Shown here one piece after another: positions 45,794 to 56,182 of a stretch of DNA of 64,000 nt (within the stretch, counting starts at the first letter, position 1; the number at the start of each line of letters is the position of its first letter). Under the pieces are notes generated by a model, which was not told the origin of the DNA, made no database searches, and was given only the letters and a program-made list of their open reading frames with translations. The position numbers were made by a program, and so were the translations under genes. The DNA is from Mediterraneibacter faecis JCM 15917 (GTDB lineage: Bacteria > Bacillota > Clostridia > Lachnospirales > Lachnospiraceae), in the NCBI GenBank assembly GCA_001312505.1, contig BBDW01000001.1:124001-188000 (forward strand), in the 5' to 3' direction.

Positions 45794-46952
45794 ATGGAGA
45801 ACATATCGAGGATAAAAGAGAAATGTGTGGGATGTAAAAGCTGTGAGCAAAGCTGCCCAAAACACTGTATCTCTATGGTAGAAAACAAAGAGGGATTTTG
45901 GTATCCGTCTGTTGATGAAAAAAGCTGCATCGAGTGCAAGGTGTGCTTGAAAAAGTGTCCAGTAGAAAATACGGAATTTCATCGGAATGAGCCACATAAA
46001 GTTTGGGCGTGGCGCAATAAAAATGATGTGGATATTATGCGCTCTGCATCTGGCGGTGCGGCAGATAGTGCAGCGAAAACTATATTGCAAATGGGCGGTG
46101 TGGTTTATGGTGCTGCCTATGACGAGCAGCTGGCAGTAAGCCACATTGAAGTGACAGATGAAGCAGAAAGAGAGAAACTACAGTCCTCTAAGTATGTTCA
46201 GTCTGACCCGAAAGATAGCTACACAAAGGTCAACCAGCGTTTGTCAGAGGGGAAAACGGTACTTTTTACAGGAACTCCCTGCCAGATTGCAGGTCTGTAT
46301 GCTTTTTTGGGTGGCAATCCAGAAAATCTATATACAGTTGACCTGATTTGCCACGGTGTGCCTTCGCCGAAGTTCTTCAAAAAGTATCTGGAATACCAGA
46401 ACAAGCAGACGGCTGGCAGAGTAATCTATTTCAACTTCCGTTCCAAAGACAAGAGGGGGGGTTGGGGGGGAACACAATACCTGCTAAAGACAAAGACAAA
46501 GACAAAGACAAAGACACTCTCCCTTGATCGCTATGGAAAACATTTTATGGATGGCGACTGCTATAGGGAGAGCTGTTATCAGTGTGCTTATGCGAATATG
46601 AGCGTGTGGGAGATTTGACAGTGGGTGATTTCTGGGGGGAATTGCAAAGAGCCATCCGAGCTTCAATTCTCCAAAGGGCGTGTCCAGTGTATTTGTAAAT
46701 ACCGAAAAAGGTCAAAAGCTCTTTGAAATGATGCGAGTTCTTGCAGAAGTAGAAGAAGCAACGTTGGAAGAGGGCATGGTGAAGCAGCATAATCTGGTGC
46801 AGCCGAGCAACAGGCCTGTGACTAGAGATACTTTCTATAAGAGCATCGATGAACTAGGCTTTATAGAGAATATAAAGGTTGGCTTTCAGCCAAAAGCACG
46901 GTTGAAATCTGTGCTGCCGAATAAACTGATTCAAAAAATCAAATCTCTTTGA
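45794..46952 (+). CDS. FrhB-like coenzyme F420 hydrogenase/dehydrogenase beta-family Fe-S protein 1 (frameshifted)
   Basis: The N-terminus holds two 4Fe-4S motifs, CVGCKSCEQSCP and CIECKVCLKKCP. The FrhB fold follows: MRSASGGAADSAAK, SSKYVQSDP, FTGTPCQIAGLYAFL and VDLICHGVPSPKFFKKYL. A missing G near 46597 and surplus G in the run at 46634-46639 break the frame; corrected, the protein continues YANMERVGDLTVGDFWGIAKSHPSF and ends at 46952. The hexanucleotide AAAGAC is repeated about five times at ~46496-46526. In Gram-positive polysaccharide clusters these proteins pair with pyruvyltransferase-like proteins; the redox role is unknown. Confidence 0.82.
46495..46527 (+). repeat. Hexanucleotide AAAGAC repeat inside the FrhB-like gene
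   Basis: Five copies encode alternating Lys-Thr. Copy-number change would keep the frame. Confidence 0.8.
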
Positions 46953-46973
46953 GATTTTGTGGAGGAAGAATAC

Positions 46974-48081
46974 ATGGGAGAGCCTATAAGAGTTTTGCAT
47001 ATCTTGCAGCGAATGGAAGCTGGCGGTACGCAGGCTTTGTTGATGAATATATACCGGAAAATTGACAGAACGAAAGTACAGTTTGATTTTTTGGTCGTTT
47101 ATAAGGAAAAACAGTTTTACGATGATGAAATTGAAAAAATGGGTGGACATGTTTACAAACTGTCTTTCCGGGAGGATTTGAATCTTCCTAAATTTCAAAA
47201 AGATTTGGCAGTTTTCTTTGCTCAGCATCACGAATATAAAATTGTTCACTGTCACGCCTATACGATTGGATATTTCTGCCTGAAAGCTGCAAAGAAAGCA
47301 GGTATCCCCCCCGTCAGAATTGCTCATTCACATAATAATGAGACAGTACACGATATAAAATATTTACCGAAGCTGTTCATGCAGCGAATGTTTACCAAAA
47401 ACGCAACAGATCTTTTCGCCTGCTCTGAGGAAGCTGGAAAATATCTGTTCAAAGACAAGCCGTTTCAAGTGCTGAAAAATGCGATTGATTCGCAGAACTT
47501 TATTGCGGATGCGGATACCAGAAATGAAATCAGGAAAGAACTGGTGTTAAAGGATAAATTTGTTGTCGGCCATGTTGGTCGCCTACATCCTCAGAAAAAC
47601 CATGATTTCCTGATTGATGTTTTTGCAGAAATCAAGAAGGAAAAGCCTGACGCTGAATTGATTCTTGTTGGCACCGGGCCATTAGAAGAGAAAGTAAAAA
47701 GCAAAGTGGTCGAAAAAGGCCTTTCAGATTGTGTGCATTTTCTTGGAAATAGAAAGGATATGAACAGAATTTATCAAGCGATGGATGTGTTTGTTTTTCC
47801 ATCTTTGTTTGAAGGTCTGGGCATTGTTGCAATCGAAGCACAGGCGGCAGGTGTTCCTATTGTCTGCTCTGAAGGATTGCCGCCGGAAACGGATATTACA
47901 CCAATCTACCGGAAACTGCTGTTGAGTGATGGGGGAAGAAAAGTGGGCGAATGCAGCACTTGAAATGGCACAGAATCTGAAAGCACATACCAATATGCAG
48001 CAGTATGTGATTGATGCAGGATTTGATATGGACGCAACTGCAAAATATATGGAAAGTTATTATTTACGAAAATATAATTAA
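46974..48081 (+). CDS. Glycosyltransferase family 4 (frameshifted near the C-terminus)
   Basis: A retaining GT-B enzyme using a nucleotide sugar. Marks are MEAGGTQALLMNIY, IVHCHAYTIG, RIAHSHNN, VGHVGRLHPQKNHDFLIDVF (GT4 core), LVGTGPLEEKVKS, and FPSLFEGLGIVAIEAQAAGVPIVCSE with the E-x7-E pattern. One surplus G in the run at 47931-47935 truncates it; with four G the frame continues EEKWANAALEMAQ and ends at 48081 (~369 residues). A C7 run near 47305 adds a Pro in GIPPVRIAH. Start ATG 46974 follows GGAGGA. Confidence 0.86.
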
Positions 48082-48116
48082 GCGAATGATACTTAATTAT
48101 ATTATAGAGGTGAAAA

Positions 48117-49064
48117 ATGTTTATTTCAGTGATAGTTCCAGTATATAATGTTGAAGAATATCTGGACAAATGTTTAGAAAGTTTGTTGAACCAGCATTAT
48201 TCAGATATGGAGATTGTTGTTGTTGACGATAAGTCAACAGATGGATCTTTGAATATTGCAAAAAAATATGAAAAATATGCAAATGTAAAAGTAATCGCTA
48301 AGGAAAAGAATTCAGGTTTATCTGATACTAGAAATGTTGGAATAAAAGAATCATGTGGGCAATATATTATGTTTTTAGACTCGGATGATTATGTAGAAAA
48401 TGGATGCATTGCTAAAATACAAGGTATAATTGAAAAGGAAAATACACCGGATATTATATATTTTGGGTATTGTGAAGAATACGAAAGTACCGATAAACAA
48501 TTAATAAAATATGGGTATGTGTCGGCTAAAAATTGTTCTTTTACAGGTGAGAAGTTTGCACTTGAGGAACTAAAGCAAAGGAATTTGTATGCGGCAGCTT
48601 GCTTCGGCGTGTACAAAAGAGCATTTATTGTAGAAAATCAATTATACTTTGAGTCAGGAATTCTACATGAAGACGAGCTTTGGACACCACAAGTTATATT
48701 GAGAGCAAACAAAGTATATACATCAGATTATGTGTTTTACCATTATTTAAGAAGAAAAGGATCTATTACAAGATCGGGAAATAAAACAAAACATGGGCAA
48801 GATATGCTCTGTATTTGTAAGAAATTAGATATATTAGCAAATGAAATTAAGAATCCAGAATTAAAAAAATACATGGATAATCACATTGCGATGCTTTATA
48901 TGAAAGGTATGACAGAAGGAAGACTGTATCAAACGAATATGGAGATTGATCGGTTTTATCCATTGCGTAAGGTTTGCTTTAAAAAGGACAGAGCAAAAGC
49001 CATTCTGTTTGCATTTAGCTTAAGATTGTACTATAGGATTAATATAATGAAGATGCAAGGATAA
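48117..49064 (+). CDS. Glycosyltransferase family 2, copy 1
   Basis: An inverting GT-A enzyme of 315 residues. It starts ISVIVPVYNVEEYLDKCLESLLNQ, has the nucleotide-binding DDKSTDGSL and the DSDDYVENG metal site, and a later HEDELWTPQVIL acceptor segment. The C-terminus is basic and partly hydrophobic, likely contacting the membrane. From here to ~53.4 kb the DNA is more AT-rich than the previous genes, a sign of acquired polysaccharide genes. Acceptor unknown. Confidence 0.87.
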   Translation: MFISVIVPVYNVEEYLDKCLESLLNQHYSDMEIVVVDDKSTDGSLNIAKKYEKYANVKVIAKEKNSGLSDTRNVGIKESCGQYIMFLDSDDYVENGCIAKIQGIIEKENTPDIIYFGYCEEYESTDKQLIKYGYVSAKNCSFTGEKFALEELKQRNLYAAACFGVYKRAFIVENQLYFESGILHEDELWTPQVILRANKVYTSDYVFYHYLRRKGSITRSGNKTKHGQDMLCICKKLDILANEIKNPELKKYMDNHIAMLYMKGMTEGRLYQTNMEIDRFYPLRKVCFKKDRAKAILFAFSLRLYYRINIMKMQG

Positions 49065-49068
49065 GAGG

Positions 49069-50169
49069 ATGAAGATTACATATAAAATCAATGTATATAA
49101 CTTGTTGACATATTTGTTGGTATTTGCAATTATTAAACCATATTTTTTGCCTGTAGGACTAAGGCAGGCAAGTAAAATTATTATTCTCATAAGCGTTTTT
49201 TTGTTTACAATTTCAAGAGAAAAAAAAGAAAGAATTGTAAATTTGTCGTGGTTATTTTCTGGCTGTGTTTTGCTTTCAGCGGTTATGGCATATCTTAAAG
49301 GTGGATATCAGGATAAAGACTTTTTGGACGCACTTCTCTATGCCGTTACATTTTATGATATTTATTCGTTTATTGGACTTTGCAAGCAAAAGGATCGATT
49401 TAACGAGACAATAAAATGCTTATATAATATCGTTGGACTATATTGTATATTGACAATTGTTTCAATATTATTGGTCGGTACAGTGAATAACAGCAATCAG
49501 TCTGCATATATCTTTGGAAATAAATTTACATCTTCATATTTATTTATATTTTTTGTTGCTTTATATGGTGCAACACATGAGATGATTTTATGGAAAAATA
49601 AAATTTGCTATATTGCTTTGTTTATAAGTTCAATTGCACTTACCTTATACATAGGTTGTGCTACGGCTACGGTAACTTTGGCAGTGCTGTTTATAGCAAC
49701 AATAGTTCCATTTCAAAAAATCAGAATGTTGCTGTTAAATGAAAGATTTGCGGTAACAGCACTAATTATGTCTGCACTGGTTGTTTTGGTGATGGGACAA
49801 ATTCTTAAAAATGAATTTATAAATAATATCGTATTTGGATACTTCAACAGATCTTACACTGTGACTGGGCGTTTGGAAATATATAATGATTATTTGCTGA
49901 ATATCATTAGAAGTAGATTCTGGTTTGGATATGGGTATAGCAATTCGATGATGAAGAATATGACAGGATTATATGCAAATGCACAGAATGGATTACTTGA
50001 AATCATGGTGAATATGGGATTTTTGAGTGTAGTTTCATTAATTGTTACTGTCTTCTGGAGCTTTAAAAATACTCTCAAGACAGATAAGTCTTTTTATATT
50101 TCAATTATTGTGTATGGAATGATTATTGCATCAATTTTTGAAGTGGCCTTGAACTGGTTTTTTTCTTAG
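49069..50169 (+). CDS. O-antigen/exopolysaccharide polymerase (Wzy-like)
   Basis: A 366-residue, highly hydrophobic protein with about ten membrane segments. A large loop carries GRLEIYNDYLLNIIRSRFWFGYGYSNS and HEMILW, typical of Wzy-like polymerases that join repeat units outside the membrane. The start is five bases after the previous stop. The C-terminus runs into a T7 tract (50158-50164); with six T the frame continues about 18 more residues, so the true end may be near 50223. Confidence 0.8.
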   Translation: MKITYKINVYNLLTYLLVFAIIKPYFLPVGLRQASKIIILISVFLFTISREKKERIVNLSWLFSGCVLLSAVMAYLKGGYQDKDFLDALLYAVTFYDIYSFIGLCKQKDRFNETIKCLYNIVGLYCILTIVSILLVGTVNNSNQSAYIFGNKFTSSYLFIFFVALYGATHEMILWKNKICYIALFISSIALTLYIGCATATVTLAVLFIATIVPFQKIRMLLLNERFAVTALIMSALVVLVMGQILKNEFINNIVFGYFNRSYTVTGRLEIYNDYLLNIIRSRFWFGYGYSNSMMKNMTGLYANAQNGLLEIMVNMGFLSVVSLIVTVFWSFKNTLKTDKSFYISIIVYGMIIASIFEVALNWFFS

Positions 50170-50242
50170 GTGTATGTCTAATTCGATGGAATTGCGATGC
50201 CGATGGTTCAATACGGTCGAGTGATTGAAGGAGAAATTAAAT

Positions 50243-51331
50243 ATGAAGGTATATATTTTATCAATGCAACAGGTTAACAATTACGGATCTGTCTTACAAG
50301 CGTATTCATTAAAAAAAATGATAGAAAGTCTAGGTAATGAGGTGAGGTTTCTTGCGATAGAAAAAGGAACGGATGATACTCTAAATATACAATGTGAAAA
50401 AAAGGATATTGACAAAAAAAATGATAGCTGGTTAGAAACACAATGGAATCGCGTTAAGGGCAAAATACTTGGAAGAAATTTGCGGAGAGTTTTTTATGAA
50501 TTTAGAAATAGCACAGGTCTGAATAGTGTGAACGGCGACGAGCATTTTGATACATGCGTAATAGGAAGTGATGAAGTTTTCAATTGCTTACAAAAATCCA
50601 AATGGGGGGGTTTTTCTTCGCAGCTATTTGGGAAAGTTGAAGCTGCTGAAAGGATAATCACATATGCAGCAAGTTGCGGATCGACAAAAGTGGATGATTT
50701 GTCGGACGAATTGAGAGAAGCTATTAAAAGTGCGATGTCGAATTTGTCAGTTGTATCCGTGCGGGATAAAAACACTGCAGACTTTGTAGAGAAAATTTCC
50801 GAAAAAAAGCCTGTATATAATTTAGATCCGGTGGCTGTAGGAAACTTTGATGATGAAATCAGGAATGTTACAGTGAATTCTAAACTTCCTAAAAAATATT
50901 GCATTGTTTATTCTTATGCCGAGAGATTTAGTGACCCAGAGGAAATTAAGGCAATTTCTGAATACTGCAAGAAGTACAATTTGAAGATTGTGGCTCCGTT
51001 TGGAAGGCAGAAATGGATACCTTCGTATGAAACACTAACTCCGTTTGAGTTGTTGAAAGCTTTTCAGAATGCAGAATGTATTGTAACGGACACATTTCAC
51101 GGAACACTGTTTGGTGCAAAATTTGGAAAGAGAATGGCGGTATTGATTCGGGAGAGTAACCAGAATAAATTAGAGGATTTAACGCAACGCCTTCAAATAC
51201 AGAGTCATGTTATTACCGATATCTCTCAATTGGATACAGTGCTGAAAAAAGAGCTGGATAAGAAAAAAATCGGTGAGATACTGGGTTTGGAAAGAGAAAA
51301 ATCATTGAAGTATTTGAAAGAAAACTTATAA
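50243..51331 (+). CDS. Polysaccharide pyruvyl transferase family protein 2
   Basis: A paralogue of the gene at 44668, with the same marks: MQQVNNYGSVLQAYSLKKMI, VIGSDEVFNCLQ, ITYAASCGSTKV, NLDPVAVGNF, and TDTFHGTLFGAKFG. It is 362 residues from the ATG after AAGGAG. The G7 run at 50605 encodes KWGGFSSQLFG; the paralogue has a single residue at the matching place, so one Gly is probably surplus. The two copies suggest two pyruvyl-like decorations or successive recruitment events. Confidence 0.84.
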   Translation: MKVYILSMQQVNNYGSVLQAYSLKKMIESLGNEVRFLAIEKGTDDTLNIQCEKKDIDKKNDSWLETQWNRVKGKILGRNLRRVFYEFRNSTGLNSVNGDEHFDTCVIGSDEVFNCLQKSKWGGFSSQLFGKVEAAERIITYAASCGSTKVDDLSDELREAIKSAMSNLSVVSVRDKNTADFVEKISEKKPVYNLDPVAVGNFDDEIRNVTVNSKLPKKYCIVYSYAERFSDPEEIKAISEYCKKYNLKIVAPFGRQKWIPSYETLTPFELLKAFQNAECIVTDTFHGTLFGAKFGKRMAVLIRESNQNKLEDLTQRLQIQSHVITDISQLDTVLKKELDKKKIGEILGLEREKSLKYLKENL

Positions 51332-51344
51332 ATGGGTGACGAAG

Positions 51345-51971
51345 ATGGAAAAAATAAATAAGATTTATAGAAGAATTCTTCGTATATATATGGATAAAGA
51401 GTATCAAAGAAAAATAAAAAACAAGGATTGCTCGATTATTTCAATGAACTGCGTGGGGGTGGTGAGTCATGAATTGGGATTACGATTCAACTCACCAACT
51501 GTAAATCTTTGGTTTACTCCAAAGGAATTCATCAAATTTTTGAGTCAATTGGAGCATTATATATATGATTGCAAAATCGAAATGGATGAGAAAAACAGTG
51601 AAAAATACGGTTATCCGGTTGGAAAGTTAGAAGATATCCATGTCTATTTTACACATTATGAAACGTTTGAACAGGCAAAACAGAAATGGATCGAACGTTT
51701 GAAGCGGCTGAATATGGACAATCTTTATATTATTATGGTGCAAAAAGATGGATGTACGGAACAGGATATTTGTTCATTCGATAGTTTGAAATTTAAACAT
51801 AAAGTCATTTTTACGGTAAAAGAATATCCACAGTATCGTTCGGCGTATTATATTCCGAAAAGCGAAGTAGATATACAAAATGTAAAAAATCTTTGTGATT
51901 ATCAAAGTAAATTTACTGGAAAACGTTGGCTTGATGAATTTGATTGGATTTCATTTTTGAATGAAAGATGA
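51345..51971 (+). CDS. DUF1919 family exopolysaccharide protein
   Basis: A 208-residue soluble protein with the DUF1919 pattern: CSIISMNCVGVVSHELGLRFNSPTVNLWFTPKEFIKFL, then YPVGKLEDIHVYFTHYETFEQAKQKWIERLKRLN and KVIFTVKEYPQYRSAYYIP. Family members sit in exopolysaccharide and capsule clusters and are thought to be acyl- or sugar-modifying enzymes, but no reaction is proven. The five-G run in GVVSHE fits the family and seems correct. Start ATG 51345 follows GACGAAG. Confidence 0.8.
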   Translation: MEKINKIYRRILRIYMDKEYQRKIKNKDCSIISMNCVGVVSHELGLRFNSPTVNLWFTPKEFIKFLSQLEHYIYDCKIEMDEKNSEKYGYPVGKLEDIHVYFTHYETFEQAKQKWIERLKRLNMDNLYIIMVQKDGCTEQDICSFDSLKFKHKVIFTVKEYPQYRSAYYIPKSEVDIQNVKNLCDYQSKFTGKRWLDEFDWISFLNER

Positions 51972-52004
51972 CTATAAAAATAATCAAGGAGCAAGCAGTA
52001 GAGA

Positions 52005-53412
52005 ATGGGAAATAGCAGAAACAGTTATTTGATAAAAAACACTATTATATTTACTTTGGGAAATCTTGGATCAAAACTTATTTCATTTTTTTTGATTCCG
52101 TTATATACAAATGCACTTACAACTGCTGAATATGGAGTCGTTGATTTGGTTGCGACAGTTGGAACAGTTGCGGTTCCACTTCTTACTTTAAATATCTGTG
52201 AGTCTGTTATGAGGTTCTCATTGGATAAGGATGCCAATACTAGAAAAATTACCCAAATAGGAACGGGAATACTGTTAATCGGAATGATGGTTGGGTTATT
52301 GATTTTTCCGATATGTCGTTCTTTTGACAAGATTTCTGAATATGCCGTGTTTGTTTATTTCTATGTTGTTTCTTTGGCAGCAAGTCAGCTTTATTTGTGC
52401 GATTTGCGCGGGAAAGAATTGTTGATTTATTACTCGATAGGAAATGTCCTACATACTTTTTTTATTGCGGTGTTAAACATTCTGTTCCTCTTGGTCTTTA
52501 AAGAAGGTGTTGATGGGTATTTAAAAGCTTACATTATAGCAAATACACTCACTGCCATATATGCAATTATTGTAGGAAAAGGATATAAATCATTCTCATT
52601 TTCAAGGATTGATAGAGATCTACTGATCAAGATGGCGAGATATTCCGTAGTATTAATTCCGAATTCATTTATGTGGTGGATTATGAATTCCTCGGATCGC
52701 ATTATGGTGTCTAGCATGATAAGTGTGGCAGCCAATGGAATTTACGCCGTTTCATATAAGTTCCCTACGCTAGTTTCTACATTGACAACAATATTCAATC
52801 AAGCGTGGAGTTATTCTGCAATTCGTGAAGAAGGAACAGAAGATGAAAGCGAATATAATAATAAAATATTTAGAGTTCTAATTGGAATTGTTATGTTGAT
52901 TGGAATAGGTTTGTTAACATTTATGAAACCGTTTTTAAGTGTGTATGTGGGAAAAGAGTATTATTCTGCATGGAAATATACGCCGTTTTTGACAGTTGGA
53001 TGCGTATATTTGACAATGGCTAGTTTTATGGCTACAAGCTATACGGTTCACAAAGATAGTTTTGGCTATCTTTTTTCTGGTACTTTTGGAGCAATATTTA
53101 ATATTGCAATGAATTTTATATTAATTCCACAAGTAGGCGTTTATGGTGCTGCAATTGCTACGTGTATTAGTTATATACTTGTATTTGTCTTTCGACTTTT
53201 TTCATACAAGAAAATATATTCAATATAATATAAATAATAAAGAATTTATAGCGGGAAGTACGGCTTTAGTGTTGTCTGCGGGCTTGATGTTCATTGATAA
53301 TAGGTTTGGTTTTTTACTACAATGCGTCATTCTAGCCGTTACTATATATTTGTTTTCAGATATCTGGCTCCCCCCCATAGTGAGAAAAATACTAAAATTA
53401 AAAGGAAGATGA
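52005..53412 (+). CDS. Polysaccharide flippase Wzx (frameshifted near the C-terminus)
   Basis: A membrane transporter that flips lipid-linked repeat units. The protein has ~12 hydrophobic segments and starts NSYLIKNTIIFTLGNLGSKLISFFLIPLYTNAL, with ALTTAEYGVVDLV in the first loop, typical of the MOP superfamily. The first frame stops at 53228; removing one A near 53213 gives YKKYIQYNINNKEFIAGSTALVLSAG and a natural end at 53412 (~468 residues, normal). The C7 run at 53371 gives LPPIVRK with a surplus Pro. Confidence 0.85.
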
Positions 53413-53416
53413 TGAT

Positions 53417-54537
53417 ATGACTACAGTATGTGAAAAAGGTAAGTGCACAGGTGTATGGAGTGTATTGATGTTTGCCCTAAAAAAGCCATAAAAGTAATTG
53501 ATTCGTGGATAGAATATAATGCAGTAATTGATTCTGAGAAATGTATTCAATGTAATGCATGCCATAGTGCATGCCAAAACAACGCAGAACAAGTACTAAC
53601 TAAACCGATTTATTGGAAACAGGGATGGGCGCAAGATGATTGCGTTCATATGCGTTCTTCATCTGGAGGAGTTGCAACAGCAGTAGAACGAGCTTTCATA
53701 AAAAATGGAGGGATTGTTTGTAGCTGCACATTTAGTTTTGGGAAGTTTGAGTTTGATTTTGCTGAGACAGAAGATGAAGTATGTAAATTTACAGGTTCAA
53801 AATATGTGAAAAGTAATCCTGAGGGAGTATATAAGAAAATTTTACAAAAACTCAAATTGGGAAGAAAGGTGCTTTTTATTGGGTTGCCATGTCAGGTTTC
53901 AGCGGTCAGGCATTATACAAAGAATCATCAAAATTTGTATACCGCTGATTTAATTTGCCATGGAACACCTTCACCACAAATTTTGGACAGCTTTTTGTTT
54001 GATTATGGGATTCGATTAACAGAAGTTCAAAGCATTAGATTTCGGGAGAAAAATAATTTTAAATTGGAACAGAATGGAAAGCGTTTTGCAGTTCCGATAA
54101 CAACTGATAATTATATGATGACATTTTTGAACTCGACAACATACACGGAGAATTGTTATCAATGTCAATATGCCAAGATTGAAAGGCCCGGTGATATTAC
54201 CCTGGGGGATTCATGGGGAAGTGAACTTGAAAAAAGCACCCAAGATAAGGGTATTTCTTTAGTGCTTTGCCAAAATGAAAAGGGAAAAGAACTTATAGAT
54301 CAAGCAGATTTAACTCTTGTAGATGTTGATTTGAAAAAAGCGATAGAAAGCAATCATCAATTATATCAGCCCTCTCAGAAGCCTAAGCAACGGGCAGTGT
54401 TTTTTAAGGAATTGAAAAAGGGGTATGGATTTAAGAAAGCAGTAAAAAGATGTTACCCTAAGAAGTACTTGAAAAATATCGTAAAGACCGTGTTATATAA
54501 TATGAAATTTATAGGGGGCAGAACCGCTATTAAGTAA
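53417..54537 (+). CDS. FrhB-like Fe-S protein 2 (frameshifted at N-terminus)
   Basis: A paralogue of the gene at 45794. ATG 53417 begins MTTVCEKGKCTG; adding one T near 53454 (ggTtgt) gives CTGCMECIDVCPKKAI, completing the first Fe-S motif. The second is CIQCNACHSACQ. Then come MRSSSGGVATAVERAF, FIGLPCQVSAVRHY, ADLICHGTPSPQILDSFL and CYQCQYAKIERPGDITLGDSWG. The unexpanded G runs in LGDSWG show that not every G run is affected. It probably works with pyruvyltransferase-like protein 2. Confidence 0.83.
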
Positions 54538-54805
54538 TAGTTGTTATGGCTACAAAGGGCAGGTTGAAATAAATATTTCGAACGCTTGCAAAAATTATAC
54601 TTAACTGGTTTATGAAAAGCCAGAGAAAACAGGATGTACATTTTCTGTCGTTAAAAATCCTTTTTGGGAGATGGTTTGCGACGGCTTCACTATAAAATGT
54701 CTTAATCTTCATAAGCTAAAATACGCGATTTGTGAAAGTAGAATCCGATTGGTTTGTTGGGATTTTATGGTTTACAAATATATCTTATGAAGAAAGAGGC
54801 ATAAT

Positions 54806-55777
54806 ATGAAAAAAGTAATGAGCGTTATTATACCTGTGTATAACGTAGAAGAATTTATTTTTAGAACAGTGGAATCGGTAATGAACCAAGACTATAAGAA
54901 TATAGAAATTATTTTGGTCGATGATGGTTCGCTAGATAATTCGGCAAAAATAATTAACGAACTGGCGAAGAAAGACGATAGAATTACTTGTGTACATAAA
55001 GAAAATGGTGGCGTTTTGTCCGCAAGAAATGCGGGGCTTAGAATAGCTTCAGGTGAGTATGTGACATTTATTGATGGAGATGATTGGGTAGAGCCAAAGT
55101 ATATTGCATATCTATTAAATCTTGTGGAAAGTAATAAGTGTGAAATTGGCATGAATAAAAATAATTATTCAGATTATAATACAAAATCCAACGAAGAAGA
55201 GTATGTTGTATCAGCCGAAAAAGCTATTGAATGGATTTACTTGGGCGATATTTTTGTTGCAGTTTGGAATAAGATTTATAGCATGAAGTTTCTAAAAAAT
55301 AATATTCTTTTTGATGAAAAAATTTGGTACGGTGAAGGAATGCTGTTTAATATTGACTGTCTTCAATTTGTAGATAGTATTGCCGTTGGAGAAAAAAGTG
55401 TTTATCATCAGGTAAGTAATCCAAATTCAGCGATGCGAAAATTTAATGTTGATAGCAACCTTTGTGGAATCAGATCACTGGAAATTCAAAAGAAACATTG
55501 GAGAAAGTCAAATCCGGCAATAGTAGATGCTTGGAATTATCATAGGAGAGCATTCAATTTATCAATTGTGCGAGGACTTTTAAAGAGCGATATAGAGCAG
55601 GAATATCAGGAATTGTACGACTCCTGTATGAATAACTTGAAAAAGCAACTTTGGATTAGTTTAAAAGTGCCGATTTCATTAAGAGAAAAGTTATCATATA
55701 TTGCTTGGGCGATAATTCCGAGCTTTATGCCAAAACGCTGTAAAAATAAAGTTAGAATTAAAATAAGAAAAAGGTAA
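54806..55777 (+). CDS. Glycosyltransferase family 2, copy 2
   Basis: An inverting GT-A enzyme of 323 residues: MSVIIPVYNVEEFIFRTVESVMNQ, LVDDGSLDNSAKIIN, GGVLSARNAG and FIDGDDWVEPKYI metal site, then YGEGMLFNIDCLQFVDSI. It ends in a very basic tail (KNKVRIKIRKR). The 268-base gap upstream (54538-54805) holds no gene I can support; it is AT-rich. It is the last polysaccharide gene, two bases before the glmM fragment. Confidence 0.87.
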   Translation: MKKVMSVIIPVYNVEEFIFRTVESVMNQDYKNIEIILVDDGSLDNSAKIINELAKKDDRITCVHKENGGVLSARNAGLRIASGEYVTFIDGDDWVEPKYIAYLLNLVESNKCEIGMNKNNYSDYNTKSNEEEYVVSAEKAIEWIYLGDIFVAVWNKIYSMKFLKNNILFDEKIWYGEGMLFNIDCLQFVDSIAVGEKSVYHQVSNPNSAMRKFNVDSNLCGIRSLEIQKKHWRKSNPAIVDAWNYHRRAFNLSIVRGLLKSDIEQEYQELYDSCMNNLKKQLWISLKVPISLREKLSYIAWAIIPSFMPKRCKNKVRIKIRKR

Positions 55778-55779
55778 AA

Positions 55780-55989
55780 ATGTCAAAATACTTTGGAACC
55801 GATGGTTTCCGTGGTGAAGCCGGAATTACATTAACAGCAGATACAGGAAACAGAAGCAGGGATAATAATATTTATGTGATTAGTAAAGAGACAGAAATTG
55901 GAATGCTGGTAGAAACATATCAAAAATTAGATACAAATGCACAGAAAAGATTAATCGGATATTTGGAAGCACTAAAAGAACTTTCATAA
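55780..55989 (+). pseudogene. Chimeric remnant: glmM start joined to another gene's tail
   Basis: The first ~22 residues, MSKYFGTDGFRGEAGITLTA, are the unmistakable start of phosphoglucosamine mutase GlmM. The remaining ~45 residues (ETEIGMLVETYQKLDTNAQKRLIGYLEALKEL) are not GlmM and resemble the C-terminal tail of an XRE-type regulator. The active-site serine region and all later domains are missing. It marks a recombination breakpoint between the polysaccharide cluster and the accessory island; the 69-residue product is unlikely to be functional. Confidence 0.75.
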
Positions 55990-56096
55990 AAAATTTATCT
56001 ACAAAATACGCATAAACGAATAAATAAGATGAAACGGTGAGCTGAGGTGAGAATATAGGAAGAAAACAAAGAGAGTGTATTCATCAAGAAAGAAAA

Positions 56097-56126
56097 GGTG
56101 CATGACACCATAAGTCATGCACCTAC
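56097..56126 (-). terminator. Terminator for the holin-like toxin transcript
   Basis: Exact 11-base arms AGGTGCATGAC/GTCATGCACCT around ACCATAA. On the minus strand a TTTTCTTTCTT tract follows, so it fits the end of the toxin mRNA. Confidence 0.7.
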
Positions 56127-56182
56127 CACCCATATTGTACAATTATTAGTTGAATAAATGATTTTAAAAGCGATTGTGGTGA

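Noticed and set aside
54538-54805. Possible gene remnant between FrhB-like 2 and GT2 copy 2
   Set aside because: All six frames give only short pieces with stops and no recognisable motif; it is left as an empty 268-base spacer.
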